Assembly: GCA_963921195.1 (NCBI GenBank)
Contig: OY992540.1
Coordinates: 19,596,380 to 19,660,379, forward strand
Direction of reading: 5' to 3'
From: Pegoplata infirma
Lineage: Eukaryota; Arthropoda; Insecta; Diptera; Anthomyiidae
Length of the DNA: 64,000 nt
Shown here: positions 53,440 to 63,789 of the stretch, in pieces
Layout of the letters: every line of letters starts with the position of its first letter
How positions within the stretch are numbered: position 1 is the first letter of the stretch
Notes under the pieces: model-generated
What the model saw: the letters and a program-made list of their open reading frames with translations, nothing else
What the model was told of the DNA's origin: nothing
The model's database searches: none
Made by a program: the position numbers and the translations under genes

Positions 53440-54388
53440 TTTTATACCCTCCACTCTAGTGATAGAGGGTATATATAAGTTTGTCATAACGTTTGTAACA
53501 CATCGAAATATTGGTCTAGGACCCCATAAAGTATATATATTTATGATCCTCGATCGATTTTAAGTCGATCTAGCGATGTCCGTCCGTCCGTCTGTCTGTC
53601 CGTCCGTAGAAAACACGCTAACTTTTGAAAGACTTCACAGAGGCTACTGAAGTTTGGCATATATATTGGTCATTTACCTGGTTAAGTTGGTATTGCAATC
53701 CAGCCAAATCGCTCCAGTGGTTCAAAAGTTATGAGCAAAAGAGTAAATTTCGGCAAGGGTTTTTCGCGAATTTACGAGATAAAAAACACGATAACTTTCG
53801 AAAGACAATAACGAGACTGCTGAAACGTGGCCTGTATCTTTGCCGTACCTCAGGTCTGTTTGGTATTGAATTTCAGCTCAATCGGTCCAGTGGTTCAAAA
53901 GTTATAAGCAAACCCCGAATTTCAGATTTTGTTCATCTTAAATGACACGTGGTAAACAAGTTTTAAAAGCATTGGTGGTAACTTAGCAATGCATTTCAAA
54001 CTTGTTTAGTTTTAAAGCAATGCTTTTTAAACTTGTTTAGTGTTAAAAGCATTGGTTACTTAAAAATTACAGTCGAAAAAAATTTTAAACTCAAAAAAAA
54101 ATTTTACACTCAAAAAAAAATTTAGTTTTTTTTTACAAAAATGTCAATATGTTGTGTATTCATTATTTTTGTAGTCAATATTTTGTGCATTCACTCAAAA
54201 ATATTTTTACAGAAAAAAGTTTTACACTCAAAAAAAAAGTTAGTAATTTTTTTTTTTTTTTAATGACAAAAAAAGAGTTTTTTACTCAAAATAAAATATT
54301 TCTTACCACAATTATTAATTTTTTCACGTTAAAAATTTACTATACTTTAAAAGAGGCACTGTGGAGGGTATTCATAGATTCGGCAATG
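53440..54388 (-). mobile_element. HINE-like repeat, subfamily 1
   Basis: TATACCCTCCACTCTAGTGA, GTCCGTCCGTCCGTCTGTCT (53576-53610), TTACGAGATAAAAAACACG, a GCAATGC-AAGCATTGG duplicated area and GTGGAGGGTATTCATAGATT. It then breaks off at CGGCAATGCC into a HINE4-like segment. An open frame of 106 codons at 53625-53945 is a by-product. Confidence 0.86.
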
Positions 54389-55297
54389 CCTGCGAATTTT
54401 GTACTCTTGCCCAAAACATTAAATCATGATAATGTTTTGCGGAAGATTTGGGGGTATTGCCAAAGCAAAGTTTTTTTACTTTGCTATTCCATGCAAAACG
54501 AATTGAAATATCAGTCGAGGACCCCATTAAAAAACCAAAAGAGCTGTACATTTCGTAAATGAGTGCAAAAATAAGTACAAACAAGTAAAAAAGTAAAATT
54601 CGGCCTTGCCGAATGTAGTGATACCCTCCACAATTTCAAAAAGATTATTGCAAAAAACTTTATTTAAAAGGAAATTACTTTTAAAAAAAATTTTTTTTTG
54701 AAAAAAAAAAATTCCGCGAAAAAAATTTTGGTAAAAAAAAAATCCGCGATTTTTTTTCTTTTTTTGTCAAAAAATATGTTTGTACTTGTTTAAATACCAT
54801 TTGCTGTTTAATTATGTTCACATATGTCAATCAGAAGCCGAATTAAAGCATTTTGTATTTTTAGGTTATGTTGAATGTACTGAAATTTTTGAGGTGTGCT
54901 TACATTTTCGTTCATGACTTTTGAACCGCTGAACTGATATCGCTCAAATGCAATACCAATCTTCTCGGGAGAACTTCCAATAAATATGTTAAGTTTCAGT
55001 CATTTCTGTGCAATATTTTGTCCGCGAGAGCATTTTCCACAGACAGACAGACAGACAGACGGACAGACGGACAGACGGACAGACGGACATCGCTAGAATG
55101 TCTTAAAATCGATCGGGCATCATGAATATATATACTTTATGGGGTCCCAGATCGATATTTCGATGAGTTACAAACGGAATGACAAACTTATATATACCCT
55201 CTATCACTAAGTGGAGGGTACAAAAAGTGTTTTTACATTTTGGAGAGTATAGAAGATTCGGCACCAAAGAATATAACACTCTCACTTGTTTTATGTA
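54389..55297 (-). mobile_element. HINE-like repeat, subfamily 4, interrupted by HINE3
   Basis: GAATTGAAATATCAGTCGAG and GACCCCAT near 54499-54525, and the terminal AGAAGATTCGGCACCAAAGA plus ACACTCTCACTTGTT at 55250-55293, are the two sides of a reverse-oriented copy. A HINE3 (54581-55225) lies between. The terminal ACAAGTGAGAGTGTTATATT (reverse) parallels the other subfamilies. Confidence 0.55.
54581..55225 (+). mobile_element. HINE-like repeat, subfamily 3, intact
   Basis: ACAAGTAAAAAAGTAAAATT, GATACCCTCCACAATTTC, a GACAGACAGACAGACGGACA run (55038-55090), CGGGCATCATGAATATATAT and ATACCCTCTATCACTAAGTG. Nearly the same as the copy at 22097. Confidence 0.87.
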
Positions 55298-55725
55298 CAT
55301 TTGATAAACAAATGGAAAATTTTTATGCGAAAAGCTTAGACTTGGTGAAAAGGTAGTTTTGGTAAAAAAAAATGTTTTTTTTTCAAGAAAAACAAAATTA
55401 TGTTAAAAAAAATTTAATGAACCCAGAATTTTTGGTGAAAAAAAAATTTTGATGAAAAAACGTTTTTGATAAAAACAAAAAAATTATGAAAAAAAATATA
55501 AAAAAAATTTTTTGGTGAGAAAAAAATTTGGTGAGAAAAAAATTTGATATTCACCACGAGGAGTATTATTATCCAAGTTACAAACCCATGTTATTAAAAT
55601 TTTTTGTTTTGAGAAAATGAAAATAGTAATTCTTGTTTTCTTTTTCGTTAATTGTTAGCTTATATAGTCAAACCAGCCTAAAAACATTATCATGTTAAAA
55701 ACCAAAAATCGCTCTACCCTTTTGG
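55298..55725. other. low-complexity stretch
   Basis: A series of TTTGGTGAAAAAA / TTTGATGAAAAAA words (55336-55560) in A/T-rich DNA. No gene. Confidence 0.45.
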
Positions 55726-55727
55726 AT

Positions 55728-56813
55728 ATGAGGCATTCCACACCAAATGTCCAGCGAAAAAAACCACGTGTACCATAAACTTCTGACTAGCTTGTATGGA
55801 TAGCCCTATATGGAACTTAGAAAATTGCTTTTCGGTTTTTCAATTTTTAAAAAACTGGGCTTAGGAGGCGTGGTCAAATATTGGAAAAATGGTCAAATTT
55901 GTGGCGAGTTGCCTTGATTAAATATTTATCACATGAAAACGAAATGCACCACAATCTTAAAAATTTACATTCTTATATAGTTTCGTATGGGCTATCGAAT
56001 AAAATTTTTTTCCAAGAAAAATTTTCAGAACCCGTTCTGAAATTTTCCATTTTTTAAAAAAGTCAATTTATCAAAAATCCGGCCACTTTTTTTTCTTTTT
56101 TTTAATTTTTTTTTTTAAAGTTTAGATGTTTGTCCATCCACACAAAAAAAATCAGAAATGTATTTTTCGTTTTTTTCGAGAAAATCGCATTTGAATTTTA
56201 AATTTCATAACAATTTTGTAATTTGCTTGTATTTTCTTGTGTCAACAGAGCGTATGACGAATATTTATGCAATTAATGTTACTCATTCGCAACTTTAAAA
56301 CAAAGAAATACAAGCAAATAACAAAATTGTTATGAAATTTAAAGTTCAAATGCGATTTTCTCGAAAAAAAAGATGAACGTGTTTCTGATTTTTTTTGTGT
56401 GGATGGGCAAACATCTAAACTTTTAAAAAAATAAATAAAAAAGAAAAAAAAAGTGGCCGGATTTTTGATAAATTTACTTTTTTAAAAAATGGAAAATTTC
56501 AGAACGGGTTCTGAAAATTTTCCAAAACAAAAAATTTTAATCGATAGCCCATATAAAACTATATAAGAACGTAAATTTTTGACATTGTGGTGCATTCCGT
56601 ATTAATGTGATAAATATTTAATCAAGGCAACTCGCCACAAATTTTACAATTTTTCCAATATTTGACCACGCCTCCTAAGCCCAGTTTTCGAAAATTTGAA
56701 AAACCAAAAACGCAATTTTCTTAGTTACATATAGGGCTATCCAAACAACCTATTCAGAAATTTACGGGACACATGTTTTTCTGTAGCGGGACATTTGGTG
56801 TGGAATGCCTCAT
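55728..56813. repeat. 1.09-kb palindrome
   Basis: ATGAGGCATTCCACACCAAA at the left matches TTTGGTGTGGAATGCCTCAT at the right. Inner pairs include TAGGAGGCGTGGTCAAATAT / ATATTTGACCACGCCTCCTA, CAGAACCCGTTCTGAAATTT and its complement, and TTTAGATGTTTGTCCATCCA against TGGATGGGCAAACATCTAAA. The centre is near 56270. GGCATTCCA ends recall the F repeat (GGGGCATTCCATG), so they may be distant relatives. No ORF. Confidence 0.9.
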
Positions 56814-57408
56814 ATGTGTGCGGTTTAAGTGTCAGGCGGCGGTTAAAATTATTTGAACTGTTTTTTTTTATTTCGTTCAACTTTAAAACAAAGATGCTTT
56901 TAAAATGATAACGTTCTCTTTAAGGTAATTTAAGTTTAATTTTTATTTTTTTTGTGTGTTTTATTTGATGAATGTATGTACTTCGTTTTTAAGATCAGGT
57001 GTATTTATGACTTAAAACTTTTAAGTTTTTTTATTCCCATTTAAAAGCAAAAAAAAAAATCTATAGTATTTTTCAACTTTGATTTATGTTTGTTTGAACT
57101 AGAACACATTAATTTCTACGCTTTTATGTTTGCATCTTATTTTACTCGTACTTGTATTCCCATTTCATTGATGATATCCATCCATTCATTTGTTTTTAAC
57201 ATTTCTGTTTTTATGTTTAAAAAATTTTTAATGCTTTTTTTCTTTTTGTTGGTAATTGTAACAAACATTCGTTGATTTATACATAAATTTAAACACAAAA
57301 CAATAATAATAAAAATAAAAATAAGAACAATTAAAACATGAATAATGGCTTGATGATGTTTTTATTTGTTTTTTGGTCAAAGTCAATAAAAAAATGTTGT
57401 TAAATATA
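56814..57408. other. single-copy-like AT-rich stretch
   Basis: No element ends or credible gene. Short ORFs are Phe/Tyr-rich and compositional. Confidence 0.45.
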
Positions 57409-57410
57409 TA

Positions 57411-57794
57411 CAGTGGGCGACAATACATTGGAAACTTTTTTATAGTAGATGCAATTTGTTAAAGAAAAAGTTAACAATGCTAAAAGTCATTATCAAACGA
57501 GTATTATTATAAAAAATGGTATATAGGTAATTTTTAAAGCTTTAATTTAAGCTTGATAACGTCTAGATTGATTAAATAATAAATGTTCTACGAGGGTCGA
57601 TCTGAAAAATTAAATTATTTATAGACATTTTTCAGAACATTTTTTTAAAAAAAATTCTAAGTCGATTTTTTTCCAAGTTTAAACATTAAAAATTTAAAAA
57701 AAAGGTCGAATAGTTTTGGAATTTTGAAAAACTATCGCTAGTTAAAATTTGCCAAAAAAAATGCAGGTTTTTCCTGCATTCAAGAAATTTAAAA
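57411..57794. mobile_element. Tc1-like element, left end only
   Basis: TA then CAGTGGGCGACAATACATTG at 57411, with internal AATTTAAGCTTGATAACGTC and AATAAATGTTCTACGAGG matching 52350-52410 in the Tc1-like element. The right end was not found; the HINE3 at 57795 follows. Confidence 0.5.
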
Positions 57795-58389
57795 ACAAGT
57801 AAAAAAGTTAAATTCGGTCTTGCCGAATGTAGTGATACCCTCCACAATTTCAAAAAGATTATTGCAAAAAAATGTATTTTATTTAAAAAAAAAAAAAAAA
57901 ATTTAAAAAAATATCCGAAAAAAAAAACAATTTGGTAAAAAAAATCCGCGATTTTTTTCTTGTTTTGCCAAAAAATTTGTTCGTGCTTGTTTACATGCCA
58001 TTTGGTGTTCAATTATGTTCACATATGTCAACCAGCAGCCTAATTAAAACATTTTGTATTTTTAGGTTATGTTGTATGTACTAAAATTTTTGAGGTGTCC
58101 TTACATTTTTGTTCATAACTTTTGAACCACTAAAGCGATATTGCTCAAATGCGATACCAAATTTCTCGGGAGAACTTCCAATAAATACGTTAAGTTTCAG
58201 TCATCTCCGTGTAGTATTTTGGCCGTGATCACCATTTCCACAGACAGACGGGCATCGCTAGAATGTCTTAAAATCGATCGGGTATCATGAATATATATAC
58301 TTTATGGGGTCCCAGACCGATATTTCGATGAGTTACAAACGAAATGACTAACTTATATATACCCTCTATCACTAAGTGGAGGGTATAAA
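57795..58389 (+). mobile_element. HINE-like repeat, subfamily 3
   Basis: ACAAGTAAAAAAGTTAAATT, GATACCCTCCACAATTTC, ACATAACCTAAAAATAC on the reverse strand, a nearly lost microsatellite (CAGACAGACGGGCATCGC, 58240), and ATACCCTCTATCACTAAGTG with GAGGGTATAAAA. Confidence 0.86.
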
Positions 58390-58504
58390 AAATCGAAAAA
58401 TATCTTTTCTTAGACCCTTTCATAGAGCTTGAGACAGTCTTTTACAAATAACTTGAGCCAAATCCGATTATTTTAACCCTTGGTGCAATTCGATCAAGGT
58501 TTTG

Positions 58505-58669
58505 GTTAGGTTAGGTTTGAGGTGGCGGAGTCAAAGACTCCTCACATAGACCGGATGGTTCATAGCGAAACCACAATAATTCCTCAGCGACGCTGATAGA
58601 ACGCATTTGTCCTCATCGCGAATTGTACTATTTGCCTTAGGTCGACATTCGAAACCGTTTCCAAGCTCT
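58505..58669 (-). pseudogene. 5'-truncated LINE 3' end with target duplication
   Basis: On the reverse strand it encodes LETVSNVDLRQIVQFAMRTNAF and YQRR, then TGA, a short 3' UTR and an AACCTAACC tail. A perfect 10-bp duplication CAAGGTTTTG flanks it (58495-58504; 58670-58679). This is a clean mark of target-primed reverse transcription. The same LINE 3' end is at 37.2-37.8 kb. Confidence 0.93.
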
Positions 58670-58834
58670 CAAGGTTTTGAGTTTTTGAAAAATTTCCAAA
58701 AATTTTAGATGTTTAAAAAATGAAAAAATATAATTTTTTTTATAACCCATGGCGCGCCATGCGCCCTTCCACTAAAGTTTAGAATTTTTGGTTAACATTT
58801 TCTAAAAACATAAAATTTTGTAGTGCCCCCCAAT

Positions 58835-59225
58835 TCCCAGTTTTCGCTAATCCCGGGAATACCGGTATTCCCGGTTCTGGTACCAGTTTCCTGGTTTTAT
58901 ATATATTCCCAGGAATACCGGTATTCCCGGTTCTGTATTTTTCACATGTTTTGCATTTTTTTTTTTTTTGGTGAAAGCGGAGAAAAAATTTTAATTTTAC
59001 AAAATATACATACCCGTAGTCCCGGGAATACCGGAAATACGGTCAGAAACGGAACCGGGAATACCGGTATTCCCGGGAATAACTCAAGAACCGGGAAACC
59101 GGCACCATTTCCCGGTAATACCGAGAACCGGGAACCGGAAATACCGGAAATAAACCAAGAAACTGGAATACCGGAAATACATCAAGAACCGGGAATCCGA
59201 TAGTAATTCCTGGTACTACTAGTAC
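58835..59225. repeat. GC-rich iterated CCGGGAATACCGGTATTCCC element
   Basis: GGGAATACCGGTATTCCCGG occurs whole or in part many times on both sides of an AT core (58850-58935; 59020-59225). The unit is itself palindromic. Its composition stands out sharply from the AT-rich surroundings. The 126-codon ORF here (58823-59203) only mirrors the repeat. The superfamily is unknown. Confidence 0.75.
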
Positions 59226-60079
59226 TGTACCGGTATTACAGTACCTACTGACCGTAGGCTCTAATGAAAAGCAAATATTTTTCTGATTTTTACACTCAAA
59301 AAAAATAAATGTTATATCTCAAAAAAGTTCTACACTCAAAAAAAAATTATATATCCTCCAACCACAGTATGGGGGTATACTCACTTTGTCATTCCATCGC
59401 AAATATCGGTCGAGGACCCCATAAAGTATATATATTACACTGTACGACACGATTTTGCACCCATGATCGGGACCAAAAAATTCTGAAAAGAAGTAAAAAA
59501 AGATACACGTGTCTCCCAGTTTTTCTAGATCAATTCGTTTTCGCGTTTTATTAGCAAATCAATATTTTGTATATATATATAAGTTTTAATTGCTTGGGGA
59601 AGTAAGGATTACGCGAGCAACAGTTAATCGTGATGGCTTAAATTAAGCTGAAATACTTGCAAATAGTATCAGATAAAATATGCAATACATGAGGAAGATC
59701 GGTCCACGAGTTTAAAAGTTATGAAAAAATTTCTCAAATTTGGCTGTTTTTTCACATGTTTTTATACTTTCTTTTAAATGATAGAGGGTTTAAAATACGC
59801 TAACTTTTGAAAGACAATTTGGATGCTCCTAAAGTTTAGCATATATATTTGCTTTTTCCCTGGTTGGTATTGAATTTCGAGAAAATCGATCCAGTGTTTC
59901 AGAATTTATGATCAAAACCGTGAATTTCGAATAGGTTTCATCTTGAATTCCCTCTTTCAAAAAAACTTTAAATGCTCTTTAAAAAATATTGGTATGCCAC
60001 AAAAATATTTTACAAAGTAATTTTATCACTCGAAAAAAAAATTACACTCAAAAAAATTTTATACTCAAAAATTTTTGGC

Positions 60080-60204
60080 CACCCAAATTGTCTATGATGG
60101 CAACAAAAATAAGATGTGTGCATTGCAAAAAGATGTTTAAAACTTTCCCAGAGTTGCCACAATTTTCTTTAGAATTTCCACTAACAAACAACCAGAAAAT
60201 TTAA
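60080..60204 (+). other. unique centre of the foldback with a short CxxC-containing frame
   Basis: Unlike the arms, this part has no second copy in the window. An open frame ends IRCVHCKKMFKTFPELPQFS then a stop at about 60205. CVHCKKMF resembles half of a zinc-binding motif, but the second pair of ligands is missing. It could be a captured exon piece or chance. Confidence 0.3.
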
Positions 60205-60833
60205 AAACGACTTGGCCGAATCCATGCATACGCTCCGTTAACCCTTTTTTAATTGATAGTAATTTTTCTAATGTAAAACAAACAAAATTGTTAAAAATTT
60301 TGATTCGACATTTTTTATTTGGATTAAAAAACTCTTTTTTATAATTTTTGTAAAAAAAATTTTGAGTGTAATACTTTTTTTAGTGTAAATTTTTTTTCAG
60401 TGTAAAATTTCTTTAAGTGTAAATTTTTTTTTTCGATTGTAAATATTTTTTTGACGATAAAATTATTTATATTTGTGTATATTTGTGGCAAACCAATATT
60501 TAGAAGAGCATTTAGGGTTTTTTGAACAAGGGATTTCAAGGTGAAATTAATCCGAAATTCGCTGTTTTAATCTTAACTTCTGAAACCCTGAATCGATTTC
60601 CTCGAAATTCCATACCAACCTGGCCAGGTAAATAACAAATATAGATGCTAAACTTTAGGAGCATCCAAATTGTCTTTCAATAGTTAGAGTATTTTGAACC
60701 CTATATCACTAAATAGAAGGTATAAAAACATGTAAAAAACATTCAAATTTGAGAAATTCTTTCATAACTTTTAAACCCGTGTACCGATCTTCCTCATGTT
60801 TTGCACATTTTATCTGACACTATTTACAAGTAT

Positions 60834-61114
60834 TTAACTTCAATAAGTAAACTGATAATCAAGCTCGAGGCCTTAGTTTTCAATAAATTTTATTTATTCA
60901 ATTATTTATTTTACTATTCGATATTTCGTCATCCGACGGATGACATCTTCAGGATAAAAATATAAAATTTTTATTAAAAAGAGTAACAATAAACGCACAA
61001 TTAAACGACTTCCCGCCAATCTGATCTTTATTGCACTGTGCAATAATTGAATAAATAAAATTTATTGAAAACTAAGGCCTCGAGCTTGATTATCAGTTTA
61101 CTTATTGAAGTTAA
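60834..61114 (-). mobile_element. foldback with CTGAAGA-stem-CGAAA motif
   Basis: TTAACTTCAATAAGTAAACT and CTCGAGGCCTTAGTTTTCAA arms pair with TTGAAAACTAAGGCCTCGAG and AGTTTACTTATTGAAGTTAA. On the reverse strand 60954-60919 reads TCCTGAAGAT-GTCATCC-GTC-GGATGAC-GAAATATCG. It interrupts a sequence (ACTATTTACAAGTATTT) shared with 59650-59670. See the matching element at 25055-25223. Confidence 0.8.
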
Positions 61115-61734
61115 AACAAAAAGGTCGAAAAAACATAACCAATAATTATTTACAAGTATTTTAGCAAAATTTATGCTATCGCGATTTCCTGTTGCGGATG
61201 TTATCCTCACTTCCCCAAGTGATTGAAATTCGAATATATAAAAAATAATAATTTGCATATAAAACGCTAAAACGAATTGATCTAGAAAAACTGGGAAACA
61301 CGGGTATCTTTAATTTAGCTTTACTTTCAGAATTGTTTGATCCCGATCATGGGTGCAACCAAAAGTGGAATTTTGTCGTACAGTGTTATTGATTCATGAT
61401 CGATTCTAAGACATTCTGTGAATGTCCGTCTGCCTGTCCGTCCGTCTGTCTGTAGATGGCACGATGCAGTCCAAAATAAAAGAGCTAGCCTCCTGAAATT
61501 TGGCACGAACATGTCTTATGGTCCTAGGCAGGTTAAGTTCGTAAATGGTCAAAATCGAACTAGAGGCAAAAAGTTCCCCCTTGAGAAACTAAACCAACCT
61601 CTCAAAAAAAAATGATTTTTTTTACGTGTTTTTTAAATATTTTTGTTAAACAAATGAAACAAAGTTCAGAGTTCTGCACTAGGACCGATTCGGAACACCC
61701 GAATTTAACACGTTCACTTGTTTTTACTAAAATA

Positions 61735-61830
61735 ACAATTCAATTTTTTGTACTTTAAATAAAATATTTCTTTATTGTGGAGAGTATTCACGGATTCGGC
61801 CACGTTGAATTAAATTGTTTTAGTTGTTTT
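61735..61830 (-). repeat. HINE1 end fragment
   Basis: AATAAAATATTTC, TTGTGGAGAGTATTCACGGA and TTCGGCCACGTTGAATTAAA match the reverse distal end of subfamily 1. Confidence 0.6.
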
Positions 61831-63785
61831 ATTTTCTATTCGACATTTTTGGCCAGACACATAAAAGCCGTCGGCTAAATATTTCATTTAGCCGTACGAT
61901 TTAGGTTATACAAAGTTTAACTAAAAATTTAAATTTTGAAATGAGAGATTTATTAAAAAATATATAAAATTCATTCCTATTAATTTGTTTTAAATTTAAG
62001 GAGAACAAAAATACACCATTTAAAAAAACAAATTTCTAAAAGGATGACAACAAAGAACATACATTTAAACATGAATGACATGATGAGAGAAGCGCAAAAT
62101 TGTCATTAAAAATATAAAATTTTTCAGCGACACATTTTTTTTAAATTTATTTTTTAATAAAATATTTTTAACTTTTTATTCGATTTCATTATTTATAAAA
62201 CTTACACTATATTAATATTTTTCAGAATTAAATTTTTTTACATTTTTCCGCTGTGCGCTCATTTATTTCCATTTTCCGACGGCATGTATTTTTTCTTTTC
62301 ATCGACAATTTGCCGTATACCAAAAATTTTACGTTTTTCCACATTATTGATTTTTCACTTTTCAGTTTTATTTTCATTGACTTTTGATTGAAGCCACCAA
62401 ACACTTTTTGAGATTTGGAGAATTATTTTTTCACACTTTTTGTTGAGTTTTTTTTTTACATAAAGTCTTTTATTGTTTATGAAATCTTTTTTATTATTAT
62501 GAATGAATACAAATGAAATATTACGGGTAACAGTTCTTTTTCTTATTTAAATATATTCCGTACAACGTAATTAACGCAATTAAAATCAAAACATTAATGA
62601 CCTTATGGAGTACATATAAAACAACAACACTAAAATACAAAAAAAAAATGAATGAAATGAACACCTTCTCGACTAATTATGTTAATTGTAAATATATACA
62701 CATACATAGATACAAACATTCATACTTAACTACTATACTCGAGAATATAAACATACATATGGACATATACATAAACGCATAAAAATTTTACTTGAAAATC
62801 CTTTTGTATACAAGTATATATAAATATTAAACTACATACATGTATGTTTGTATGGGTGTGTGTTTGCATTGTTACCCATACATTTATGTGTATATGTGTG
62901 TGTGTGTGTTTTTTGTATGTAGACAGACATTTTATACTCTCTCCCATTTAAAAATTTATAAACTTGTTAAATATTTGATATACCACTACACTTTACTACT
63001 ACTATAACACATTTTTTTGTTGTATATTATAGAGAAAGTATCAAAAAGGACTTGAAGAAAAACAAAGAGAGTTTTATGGATTTCCAAAAATAACAAAAGA
63101 AACTAAAATTTTTCCTCACTACGCCCTTTAAGGTATAAGTTATCATATCATTTTATGTTGGGGGAGCGAAATTGAGAGACTTTGGGGTTTTTAATATATA
63201 TTCAAAAAAAAGACAGCCATTTTGTGTTAAAAGCAAATTCGCTGAAAAACTAAAGCATACATTTAGGAGCATAAAAAATGGTGTCTCATTCTATAAGAGC
63301 GTTAATCCTTTAAAAGGCGCATATTCCTTTATAAACAAATTTTGGAGCATGCGTTTTTATATTATTTGGGAGAGCAGCATCCATTGGCTTATGTCAAATA
63401 AAAAATATATATTTTTATTGTGCTTAACCTTTAATAGACTTAAAGCATTGAATTTTTGTTATATTTTCTACTTTAACTTTATTAAAGTTGCATTTAAGGA
63501 TTTAAAATTTATTTTTGGATGAAAGCAGTTTGGGGAGAAAAAGTTTGTATTATGCTGAAAAAAGTTAAAAAAAAAAAAACTCGCCATTGATCTTTATGTT
63601 TGGCAAACATTATTTTTTTTTTTAATTTAAAGTCCAGCCATTGTAGCACGTGTTAATTATTATCTGTTTAAATTTAATGATAATTTAAAGATTTTAAATA
63701 AGTAATACGATTCTGAAGAGAAGTTATAACAAAAAATATTTTTAGTTTTTATGATACTCGTATAACGAAATGAAAATGCATTTAT
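61831..63785. other. longest repeat-poor stretch; no gene called
   Basis: Single-copy-like DNA with a (GT)n run at about 62892-62910 and CATACATATGGACATATACA-type text. A 116-codon ORF (63172-63522) has no domain I recognise, an AT-driven composition (Phe, Lys, Ile, Asn) and no visible splice or promoter context, so it is noted only. Confidence 0.45.
62885..62912. repeat. (GT)n microsatellite
   Basis: GTGTATATGTGTGTGTGTGT run. Simple sequence, no function inferred. Confidence 0.8.
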
Positions 63786-63789
63786 ACGG

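Larger units (their letters stand above)
53419..55720. mobile_element. composite nest bounded by GGGTGGAG-type ends
   Basis: GGGTGGAGTGGTTTTTCGC at the left and the complement of AAAAATCGCTCTACCC at the right resemble each other and the ends of the 12488-17551 nest. The contents are HINE1 (-), HINE4 pieces (-) and HINE3 (+). A TA flank is clear only on the left, so this is tentative. Confidence 0.4.
59438..61385. mobile_element. 1.95-kb foldback element with CACTGTACGACA ends
   Basis: CACTGTACGACACGATTTTG at the left pairs with TTTTGTCGTACAGTG at the right, and TTA flanks both (59435-59437; 61386-61388). Pairing continues far inward: CACCCATGATCGGGA / TCCCGATCATGGGTG, CTAGATCAATTCGTTTTCGC with its complement, and AAGATCGGTCCACGAGTTTA against TAAACCCGTGTACCGATCTT. 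The core consists of inverted HINE1-like text around a unique centre (60061-60205). A smaller foldback (60834-61114) sits in the right arm. Superfamily uncertain; the 3-bp TTA fits Harbinger-type. Confidence 0.82.
59346..61725 (-). mobile_element. HINE-like repeat, subfamily 4, interrupted by a large foldback
   Basis: The reverse hairpin end ATATCCTCCAACCACAGTAT with GGGGGTATAC (59349) and GACCCCATAAAGTATATATA precede the insertion at 59438. After 61385 it resumes TTATTGATTCATGATCGATT, GTCCGTCTGCCTGTCCGTCC, GTTATG-TCCTAGGCAGGTTA and ACACGTTCACTTGTTTTT. Confidence 0.75.

Noticed and set aside
53625..53945. 106-codon ORF on the + strand
   Set aside because: It lies wholly inside a HINE1 repeat; the same region in other copies (for example 33280-33560) is not open throughout and shows no protein-like conservation.
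58823..59203. 126-codon ORF rich in PGNTG/IPGN repeats
   Set aside because: The protein repeat is only the translation of the iterated GGGAATACCGG DNA motif.
60061..60205. zinc-finger gene from CVHCKKMF
   Set aside because: Only one Cys pair is present, the frame is short and it lies in the centre of a foldback.
63172..63522. 116-codon ORF as a possible host gene
   Set aside because: No recognisable domain, AT-driven residues and no supporting signals; kept only as a note on the repeat-poor stretch.
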